A stretch of DNA of 64,000 nucleotides from Spirochaetota bacterium (GTDB taxonomy: Bacteria; Spirochaetota; Brevinematia; Brevinematales; Brevinemataceae). The first letter of the stretch is position 1. Each line of letters begins with the position of its first letter. The translations under genes were made by a program, and so were the position numbers. The notes below the pieces were generated by a model. It made no database searches. It saw only the letters and a list, made by a program, of their open reading frames with translations, and was not told where the DNA came from. The stretch is from assembly GCA_030154445.1 (NCBI GenBank), contig JAGUQW010000013.1, positions 52,007 to 116,006 of the forward strand. The letters run 5' to 3'. Below, piece after piece: positions 57,942 to 64,000 of the stretch.

Positions 57942-58703
57942 ATGGCTGAAAAAAGAACTTATTCATTACTTCTATCCTATGAAGGATCTGCTTTTTGTGG
58001 TTGGCATACACAAATCAATGCTCCTACCGTACAAGGTACTTTGAATGAAGTGTTATCTATATTATATTCAAAGAAAATATTTGTTTGGGGGGCTGGGCGT
58101 ACGGATTCAGGTGCACATGCTTTACAATATAGAGCTCATTATAGAACGCATAATGATTGTTTACCTAAAGATAAAATCAAAAGTATTCTTAATAGTAAAT
58201 TACCTGCTGAAATACGAGTTTATGATGTACAAGAGGTGAGTAATAAATTTCATGCGACATTCTGTTGTAAAGCTCGTACTTATTGTTATTTTATGCATAT
58301 AGGAGAGATCTTACCCCCTCGTTTTCATAAAAAAGTTTTTCATGAATGGGAATCCTTAGATATAGAATTATTAAAAGAAGTGTTACCTCTTTTTAAAGGT
58401 ACTCATGATTTTTCTCAATTTTGTTATGGTTATAGTGCTCAAGAAAAAATAAAAAAAACAATGATCAGGCATGTAGATTATTTTTATGCAAAGCAAGTAG
58501 ATGATTATATTGTATTTTTTATTAAAGGAGAGGGTTTTCTTAGAGGAATGATAAGAACATTAATAGGAACATCTTTATCTGTTGCAAAAGGTATTATCAC
58601 TATTGATGAGATCAAAGACTCCCTCAATGGACAAGCATTACCATTAAAAAAATGGAGACCAGTACCTGCAGAAGGATTGTTTTTTAAAAGAGCTCATTAT
58701 TAG
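57942..58703 (+). CDS. truA: tRNA pseudouridine38-40 synthase TruA
   Basis: 253 residues. Start YSLLLSYEGSAFCGWHTQIN, catalytic Asp in GAGRTDSGAHALQY, KFHATFCCKARTYCYFM, HDFSQFCYGYSAQE and the C-terminal FFIKGEGFLRGMIRTLIGT. Length is normal. AGAAGAGAG is the ribosome site. It stands alone, converging on dnaA across a shared terminator. Confidence 0.97.
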   Translation: MAEKRTYSLLLSYEGSAFCGWHTQINAPTVQGTLNEVLSILYSKKIFVWGAGRTDSGAHALQYRAHYRTHNDCLPKDKIKSILNSKLPAEIRVYDVQEVSNKFHATFCCKARTYCYFMHIGEILPPRFHKKVFHEWESLDIELLKEVLPLFKGTHDFSQFCYGYSAQEKIKKTMIRHVDYFYAKQVDDYIVFFIKGEGFLRGMIRTLIGTSLSVAKGIITIDEIKDSLNGQALPLKKWRPVPAEGLFFKRAHY

Positions 58704-58741
58704 TCTTATATTGATTTATAAAAGTACAGCAAATTAATTAG

Positions 58742-58773
58742 AAAAACACCCCCAAATAAGGGGGTGTTTTATT
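58742..58773. terminator. Bidirectional terminator between truA and dnaA
   Basis: AAAAACACCCCC pairs with GGGGGTGTTTT around AAATAA; a T run follows on both strands. Confidence 0.9.
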
Positions 58774-60136
58774 ATACAAGATGAGTTTCTGATATTTCTA
58801 AAAGAATTTTATCGATATCTTTTCTTAAATTTACATTTTTTGGCATTTCGGATTCTATTTTTTGTGTGGATCTCAGTACAGTACTGTGAGATTTACTGAA
58901 TAATGATCCAATTTCTGTAGAAGTATATTTGGTATGTTTAGATGCAATATACATAGCAATTTGTCTAGGATGTGCTTTTGAGCTAAGTTTGCTATCTGAT
59001 TTAATGTCACTTGTTTTGATTCCATAGTAGGCTGCAACGGCTTTTTGAATTTCGGGAACAGATAAATCTTGAGGAATTTCAATATGAATTTTATCACTAA
59101 GTACTTCTTTGGTGAGTTTTAATGAGATATCTTTTTTCTTTAAATCAGCATAAGCAAATAATTTGAGTAAAGTGCTTTTTAATTCACGAATATTAAGATC
59201 AATAGTATCTGCAATAAGATCAATAATTTTATTGTCAACTTTATGATTTTCTCGTTGAGCCATATCTAATAAAATAGCTTTTCTAGTCTCAAAATCAGGA
59301 TTTTTGAGATCTACCGTTAATCCTCCTGATAGACGAGTACGAAGACGAGGATTAAGATCTTTCAATTTTTTGACCTGTCTATCTGAAGTAAATACCATTT
59401 GTACACCACGAGAAATGAGAGCATTAAAAACATTTTCTAATTCTTCTGTAGTAGAGTCTCGAGATTGCATCCCTTGAATATCGTCAATAACTAAGAGATC
59501 ACATTGTCTATATTTTTCACGAAAAGCATGCATATTCTTCTTTTGTAAATGTTCAATAAATTCATTAGTAAAATCTTCACTAGTTATATAAATAGCTGTA
59601 GCTGTTGGGTTTTGGTGATGAAATTTGTGAACGATAGATTGTGTTAAATGTGTTTTACCTGTTCCCATAGGTCCGACAATCACAAGAGGATTGTATTTGG
59701 AACAGGTATCTTCTACAACAATATGAGCGGCTTTGTAAGCAAAATCATTACAATTTCCTGGAATGAAATGATCAAATATAAACTCAGAAGCAAGATTTAT
59801 AGAGCTTGTTTTTAGTGGAGTTGTAGTTTGGGTAGTTGGTGTTATAGAAATTTTATCTACTTGATAAGAATCAATAATTTCAGAAGTAATAATACGAGCT
59901 TCTTGTATCATTTCAATACGAAAATCTTTGTTGAGAGAGTTTTGTAATAAGTATTCTTTTAAGATAGGAATACAACTTTTTTCAAACCATCCTTTTGTAA
60001 AAGGATCTTCTGCCAAAAGAATCATTAGATAATCATTTTGACATTCTTTAAAGTAAATACGCTTGAGTAAAGATCCTGAAAGACCATTGTCTAAATTTTT
60101 TGATAAATGTTGAAGGAGGATGTTCCAAAGTTCCAT
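58772..60136 (-). CDS. dnaA: Chromosomal replication initiator DnaA
   Basis: 454 residues. Domain I (1-80) helical; domain II short linker with Thr-rich TPTTQTTTPLKT; domain III AAA+ with Walker A IVGPMGTGKTHLTQ, Walker B LLVIDDIQGM, sensor FTSDRQ and Arg finger region RLRTRLSGGLTVD; domain IV DNA binding with HPRQIAMYIASKHTKYTSTE and KSHSTVLRSTQKIE, which reads TTATNCACA boxes. Length typical. It is divergent from gatC across a 423-base AT-rich gap containing a perfect DnaA box. Confidence 0.98.
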   Translation of the reverse strand: MELWNILLQHLSKNLDNGLSGSLLKRIYFKECQNDYLMILLAEDPFTKGWFEKSCIPILKEYLLQNSLNKDFRIEMIQEARIITSEIIDSYQVDKISITPTTQTTTPLKTSSINLASEFIFDHFIPGNCNDFAYKAAHIVVEDTCSKYNPLVIVGPMGTGKTHLTQSIVHKFHHQNPTATAIYITSEDFTNEFIEHLQKKNMHAFREKYRQCDLLVIDDIQGMQSRDSTTEELENVFNALISRGVQMVFTSDRQVKKLKDLNPRLRTRLSGGLTVDLKNPDFETRKAILLDMAQRENHKVDNKIIDLIADTIDLNIRELKSTLLKLFAYADLKKKDISLKLTKEVLSDKIHIEIPQDLSVPEIQKAVAAYYGIKTSDIKSDSKLSSKAHPRQIAMYIASKHTKYTSTEIGSLFSKSHSTVLRSTQKIESEMPKNVNLRKDIDKILLEISETHLV

Positions 60137-60559
60137 AGTAATAAAATTCCTTAATATATAATATTTTTTTTGAAATGATAAAAAATATTCGTTTTGATAT
60201 TTGTTTTTTATGATAGCTTATTATTATATTTTTTTCCTAAAAAATCAAGAGCTTGGATCTGTTTGAAATATAAGAGTTCTAATTGTGCGATTCTGGGTTT
60301 TAATGTGTTGTTTTTTATTAAAATTGCACAATTGATTGTTTGAAATAGGTATAAATCATTATAATAAGATGATTTGCATAATACAAAATTCTTCGGTTTT
60401 TTATGCACAAAAATTCAATATTTGTGTTGTTTTTTTGAAAAATAAATATATTTATTTTTAATTGTATTTTTTTTTGAAAAAAGTTATAATATCTTATAAT
60501 TTATTAATAATTCTAAATATTTATATGAATGGTGATAAATAGAATTAGGAGTTTGTCAT
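60137..60559. other. Candidate oriC / dnaA regulatory gap
   Basis: 423 bases without a convincing gene. A perfect DnaA box TTATGCACA lies at 60401-60409, followed by about 120 bases that are almost entirely A and T (60410-60530), as in a DNA-unwinding element. I did not find a cluster of further boxes, only weaker partial ones (TTGTGCAAT-like at about 60325). The region can equally be the autoregulated dnaA promoter, and the gene order lacks dnaN. A 66-codon reading frame at 60208-60408 (minus) has no ribosome site and is not counted. Confidence 0.4.
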
Positions 60560-60841
60560 ATGTCTTTTAATATTGATCGTATAGCGAGTTTAGCAAATAT
60601 TACTTTGAATGAAGAAGAAAAACAAACGGTCAAAACCAAAATGGAAGGGATTTTAAATTTTGTGGCTTCTATTACAGAGTTAGACTTGGGTAATCACACG
60701 GCAAATATATCAAGCTATGAATTAGCGACAGTACTTAGAGAAGATATTGTGGGCACAACCTTAACTCCGGAAGAGTTAGCTAAAAATATTCCCAAACTTG
60801 ATAATTATAGTATTATTGTACCTCAAGTGATTCAAAAATAA
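60560..60841 (+). CDS. gatC: Glutamyl-tRNA(Gln) amidotransferase subunit C
   Basis: 93 residues. Stabilises the GatAB core in Gln-tRNA (or Asn-tRNA) formation. Typical features: IASLANITLNEEEKQTVKTK, then ITELDLGNH and VLREDIV with a Pro/Val-containing end. AGGAG is 8 bases before the ATG. GatA and GatB are not in the window, so subunit genes are dispersed. The stop overlaps the start of trmB (TAATG). Confidence 0.93.
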   Translation: MSFNIDRIASLANITLNEEEKQTVKTKMEGILNFVASITELDLGNHTANISSYELATVLREDIVGTTLTPEELAKNIPKLDNYSIIVPQVIQK

Positions 60842-61434
60842 TGTTATCTTTAGCAGATCATCCAAAAATATATACTTCTCAAGATGAAATAACCACCATA
60901 GATTTACCAAAAGACAAAACTATAGTAATTGATATGGGATGTGGTCATGGTGATTATATGTTAGCTCATTGTCCTGATGATAAGGATGTTTTTTGGATAG
61001 GTGTAGATATTTCTCGCAAACGAGCCATAAAAACAGAAAAAAGATTGCTTAGAGAATATAATAGTAATTTTATTTTATTTGCTGATGATGGTCAAGATGT
61101 TTTAAGTATACTTCCAGCTAATTCTATAGATATTATTCATATTAATTTTCCAGACCCTTGGTTAAGAGACAAACAATGGAAAAACAGACTTTTTAGACCA
61201 TCTTTTGTAACTGATTTAGTCAGAGTTCTAAAAAAAGGTGGAGTATTATCTTTTGTAACTGATATCAAAGAATATGCAGATTCTGTTGCAGAAATATTAA
61301 CTCAATTCCCTCAATGGACAAGTATATTTACTCCTATGGTGCAAGAAAATATATTCCAAAGCTTTCCGACACTATTTTATAGAAAGATGAGTCCTTTAAG
61401 ACCAATTTCTTATATAAAATTTCATAAAATATAG
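60841..61434 (+). CDS. trmB: tRNA (guanine46-N7)-methyltransferase TrmB
   Basis: 197 residues. SAM site VIDMGCGHGDYMLAHC, then FWIGVDISRKRAIKTEKRLL, IIHINFPDPWLRDKQWKNRL with the family-specific PDPW motif, and FVTDIKEYADSVAEI. Slightly shorter than the E. coli enzyme; complete at both ends. The one-base overlap with gatC suggests translational coupling. Confidence 0.96.
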   Translation: MLSLADHPKIYTSQDEITTIDLPKDKTIVIDMGCGHGDYMLAHCPDDKDVFWIGVDISRKRAIKTEKRLLREYNSNFILFADDGQDVLSILPANSIDIIHINFPDPWLRDKQWKNRLFRPSFVTDLVRVLKKGGVLSFVTDIKEYADSVAEILTQFPQWTSIFTPMVQENIFQSFPTLFYRKMSPLRPISYIKFHKI

Positions 61435-61469
61435 ATTAAAAAGAAAAATCTTTAACTAAGGAGAATTTA

Positions 61470-61640
61470 ATGCCACATTTTATTAATGATTCTTGTATTA
61501 ACTGTGCATCATGTGAATCTGTATGTCCTGTAACTTGTATTAGTGAAGGGGATGGTGCTCGTGTAATTGATGGAAGTATCTGTATTGATTGTTCATCATG
61601 TGTAGCAGTATGTCCTGTAGATGCAATTCATATTCTATAA
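61470..61640 (+). CDS. Small 2[4Fe-4S] ferredoxin
   Basis: 56 residues, starting with MPHFINDSC after a strong TAAGGAG. Two cluster motifs: CINCASCESVCPVTC and CIDCSSCVAVCPVDA, each C-x2-C-x2-C-x3-C. Length and layout are those of clostridial-type ferredoxins that shuttle electrons in anaerobic metabolism. It follows trmB by 35 bases and precedes a strong terminator. The short length makes it easy to miss. Confidence 0.96.
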   Translation: MPHFINDSCINCASCESVCPVTCISEGDGARVIDGSICIDCSSCVAVCPVDAIHIL

Positions 61641-61657
61641 AAATAATGATGGATTAT

Positions 61658-61697
61658 AAAGAACTCCTATGAATTTCATAGGAGTTCTTTTATTTTA
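61658..61697 (+). terminator. Terminator after the ferredoxin gene
   Basis: AAAGAACTCCTATGAA pairs with TTCATAGGAGTTCTTT, an almost uninterrupted palindrome, followed by a T-rich stretch. Confidence 0.9.
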
Positions 61698-61848
61698 AAT
61701 AATTCAATTATCCTATAAAATATTTTGAAATATATTGATAAAATATAATAAATAGTTTAAGATCTGTATATCTATATTCCGACTTTTAAAAAGAATTTTA
61801 CTTTAAATATTTAATAAGAATATTATGAAGATCTGATGGAGCAACAAT

Positions 61849-64000
61849 GTGAAAAAAATAATTATTGTTATAAATATATTTCTTCTTAGCCAGGTTAATT
61901 TTACACAAGGTATTATTAATCCTAGTGAAAATACTATTTTAGATCAATCTATAGATACTATATTAAATGGAAGAAATAATAGAACATATATACAAGATGT
62001 TGGGGCAGAATCTTTAGGTGGTAGAGATATCATTGCTCCATTGATTCCTCCAGCTCGTTCTCGTCAAATTCCTGGTACAGAACAATTAATTATACCTGTT
62101 GAAGAAACGGATGGTCCTTTAAATTTGTCTCCTAATGATACAAAAGCTTATATTGTTTATAATAGAGCAACTATTGCTTTTAGAAACCAACAATACGAAA
62201 CAGCTAGAGTATTATACAGGGATCTCATTAGACAATATCCAGAATCTAGTTATACTCCTTATGCACTGTATGTATTATCTATTTCTGAAACAGACTATAG
62301 ACGAAAAATAAGAATTCTACTTACTATTAAAGAAAGATTTCCCAACTTTATTCATAGAGAATTAATTTTGGATAGATTAGGGGATATTTATTATCTCTTA
62401 GATAGTCCTGAAGCTGCTGTAGAAGTTCTAAAATTATCAAAATCATCTTATTCAATTTATTTGAGAGCTATGATAGCTTTGGATGCTCAGAAACCAAATC
62501 AAGCTATTAATCTTATTAAAGAATTCTTGAAAAAAGGTCCTAATAACGAAGCTGCGTATCAGGCATATATGCTTTATACAGAAGCTTTGATTTCTATACG
62601 AGGATACAAAAATGCGTTAATCGTTCTTGAAAAAGCAGTAGAGTTAAGACCTTGGGCTTATGATAATGGAGGATTGATTCTATTACATGCAGGCAAATCA
62701 TTCTATAATCTTAAACAATATAGAGAAGCACTGTATGTATTTAGCTTATTAAGACTACGCTTTTCTAGATCTACAGAATCTCGTATGGCAGATCAATATC
62801 TAGTTTCTTTAAACAAACAAAATGTAGTTAGTATGCAATCCGTACCTTGGATTGCTGAGAGTTTTGAAACAACTATTAAAGCTCAACCTGTAGTAAGCTT
62901 ACGGACTCCAAGAGGACCTTCTATCAATGATATGATGCAAATGAACTCTCTTCCTAGTTCATCAGTATCTGAACCAAGTTTAGAGGGAATTGCTTTTCTT
63001 CCTCCTATGCCTGTACCTGTACAAGCAAGTAATCAATATTCTCTTTTAGTTCCTTTATCTGATATAGGACCTAAAATTGAATTAGTAACTCTTACCAATA
63101 TGCTTGTTCAAGAATACACAAATCAAACAGAAAAAGTTATAACAAATAGAGTATTTGTGGTAGAAACAAATACATTAACTAATAATTATACATTTGTGAA
63201 TCGTGAATTCCTAACTAATGTACAAACAAATGTAATGAGAATATGGGAAACAAATACTGTTGTTTCTTATGAACCTGTTGTTTTATGGCGTACTAATTAT
63301 GCAAATATTAATATTACCAATCTTATTACAAATATTATTGATCATGTTGTTACCAATGAGAAAATCGAATTATTACCATTATGGCGTACTAATTATAATT
63401 TTATTAATAGACCAAGAGATATTACTAATGAAATCTATAGAGATATTACAAATAAATATTTAGAATTTGGAATTAATGGCGAAACAAATTGGCGTATGGA
63501 TATTGCTAAAAAGAAATTTATTGAGATTGTTCCATCATGGAAATCTACCTACCAATCAATTGATACAAATGAATTAGTAACTAATGTGCTAAAAAGTATC
63601 GTAACCAATCAACGCCTGGAATTAGTACCTCGTTGGATTGATAATGTTCGTACAAATGATACTTATAAATTAATGGATAATATTATTACTAATACTCGTT
63701 TGAGAATTGCTCCTCGTTGGATTACTAATTTTCAAATTATTCAAACTAATATGAGAGATGCTGTCATTACTAATACCGTTAATGCTGTGAAAACTAATGT
63801 CACAGAACAAGTGATAACTAATTTGATTAATATTACTCATAATAAAACTAATGTTATTACTAATGTAACAGAAACAGAATTAACAAATTTTATTAATATT
63901 AATCGATATATTACTAATGTAATTACAAATATAGCAGAATTAGTAGTAACAAATAGAATTAACAGAGCTTTTGATAAAACTAATGTAATTACAAATATAG
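61849..64000 (+). CDS. Large secreted TPR protein with Thr-Asn repeats, 3' end outside
   Basis: At least 717 residues, open at the right edge. GTG start at 61849 with GGAG 7 bases upstream. Signal peptide (residues 1 to about 20, KKIIIVINIFLLSQVNFTQG). TPR-like helices span about residues 100-330 (for example RATIAFRNQQYETARVLYRD, RPWAYDNGGLILLHAGKSFY). From about residue 400 onward the sequence becomes a run of Thr-Asn-containing units: five segments with a Pro-x-Trp core (ELLPLWRTNY, EIVPSWKSTY, ELVPRWIDN, RIAPRWITN, EPVVLWRTNY; Trp codons at 63286, 63382, 63538, 63634, 63718), then a dense (V/I)ITN(V/I) repeat. No known domain. Function unknown; probably a surface structure. Confidence 0.75.
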   Translation, partial: MKKIIIVINIFLLSQVNFTQGIINPSENTILDQSIDTILNGRNNRTYIQDVGAESLGGRDIIAPLIPPARSRQIPGTEQLIIPVEETDGPLNLSPNDTKAYIVYNRATIAFRNQQYETARVLYRDLIRQYPESSYTPYALYVLSISETDYRRKIRILLTIKERFPNFIHRELILDRLGDIYYLLDSPEAAVEVLKLSKSSYSIYLRAMIALDAQKPNQAINLIKEFLKKGPNNEAAYQAYMLYTEALISIRGYKNALIVLEKAVELRPWAYDNGGLILLHAGKSFYNLKQYREALYVFSLLRLRFSRSTESRMADQYLVSLNKQNVVSMQSVPWIAESFETTIKAQPVVSLRTPRGPSINDMMQMNSLPSSSVSEPSLEGIAFLPPMPVPVQASNQYSLLVPLSDIGPKIELVTLTNMLVQEYTNQTEKVITNRVFVVETNTLTNNYTFVNREFLTNVQTNVMRIWETNTVVSYEPVVLWRTNYANINITNLITNIIDHVVTNEKIELLPLWRTNYNFINRPRDITNEIYRDITNKYLEFGINGETNWRMDIAKKKFIEIVPSWKSTYQSIDTNELVTNVLKSIVTNQRLELVPRWIDNVRTNDTYKLMDNIITNTRLRIAPRWITNFQIIQTNMRDAVITNTVNAVKTNVTEQVITNLINITHNKTNVITNVTETELTNFININRYITNVITNIAELVVTNRINRAFDKTNVITNI
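63286..64000 (+). repeat. Degenerate Thr-Asn/Pro-x-Trp protein repeat
   Basis: Repeat units of 28-52 codons marked by PxW(R/K) and by ITN, TNV and TNL dipeptides at short intervals. The nucleotide copies are diverged (no long identical runs), so the repeat is old at the DNA level but kept at the protein level. Confidence 0.7.

Noticed and set aside
60208..60408. 66-codon minus-strand reading frame upstream of dnaA
   Set aside because: No Shine-Dalgarno, no recognisable protein features and lies in the putative origin gap.
63260..63463. 67-codon frame inside the large repeat protein
   Set aside because: It is a shifted-frame shadow of the repetitive ATT/ACT/AAT codons.
1..64000. CRISPR array or insertion sequence
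   Set aside because: No regularly spaced direct repeats, transposase-like protein or terminal inverted repeats were seen.

Overview
The window is AT-rich (roughly 30% GC by eye) and densely coded chromosomal DNA from a diderm bacterium. A TonB-dependent-type outer-membrane receptor, many short lipoproteins with relaxed lipoboxes, secreted TPR/PEGA proteins, a DUF2225 protein and SpoIIE/STAS partner switching together suggest a low-GC spirochaete (Brevinema/Brachyspira-like). This is inference; no rRNA or other taxonomic marker was read. I see no phage, insertion sequence or CRISPR array. It reads as core genome with lineage-specific envelope genes inserted.

Layout. 1-3543 (minus): a cut ATP-grasp gene, a secreted TPR protein and a DUF2225 protein. 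3715-8779 (plus): uppP and a very large ftsK. 8860-14321 (minus): obgE, dut, a JAB-DinG fusion helicase and an EAL-HDOD protein. 14514-22956 (plus): three unknown envelope proteins, a Xer-type recombinase, a STAS protein, a SpoIIE phosphatase fused to an anti-sigma-type kinase domain, rsmH, an ftsL-like gene and a PEGA/TPR protein. 23001-28446 (minus): alpha-carbonic anhydrase, an aromatic amino acid permease, rplM-rpsI behind a structured leader, and a copper-type P-ATPase. 28634-33893: a PAS membrane protein, a CAU tRNA, an SDR, a DMT permease, an aldose-epimerase-like protein and a zinc-ribbon coiled-coil protein. 33993-42729: a PEGA lipoprotein, ridA, a cobalamin-riboswitch operon (outer-membrane receptor plus two unknown lipoproteins) and uvrC. 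42848-46230 (plus): an SbcD-like nuclease, then ahpC with a split AhpF. 46295-58703: an HD hydrolase, a TPR protein, mutY, rpsP-rimM-trmD-rplS, rnhB, a UDG-like protein, a SurA-N-like protein, a RibD-like reductase, rsmA and truA. 58772-64000: dnaA, a possible oriC gap, gatC, trmB, a small ferredoxin and the start of a large Asn/Thr-repeat secreted TPR protein.

How the genes work together. The clearest regulated system is at 36859-40411. A consensus promoter, a cobalamin riboswitch and a strong terminator precede a BtuB-like receptor and two lipoproteins that overlap by ATGA, which suggests a B12-repressed uptake operon with uncharacterised surface components. The peroxide system at 43933-46230 encodes the peroxiredoxin, the AhpF reductase module and the AhpF N-terminal module as three genes. 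A 12-bp terminator hairpin after ahpC may set its excess over the reductase. STAS plus the SpoIIE-HATPase fusion form a compact partner-switching pair. Several secreted proteins share periodic Thr-Asn motifs, most strikingly the unfinished gene at the right edge.
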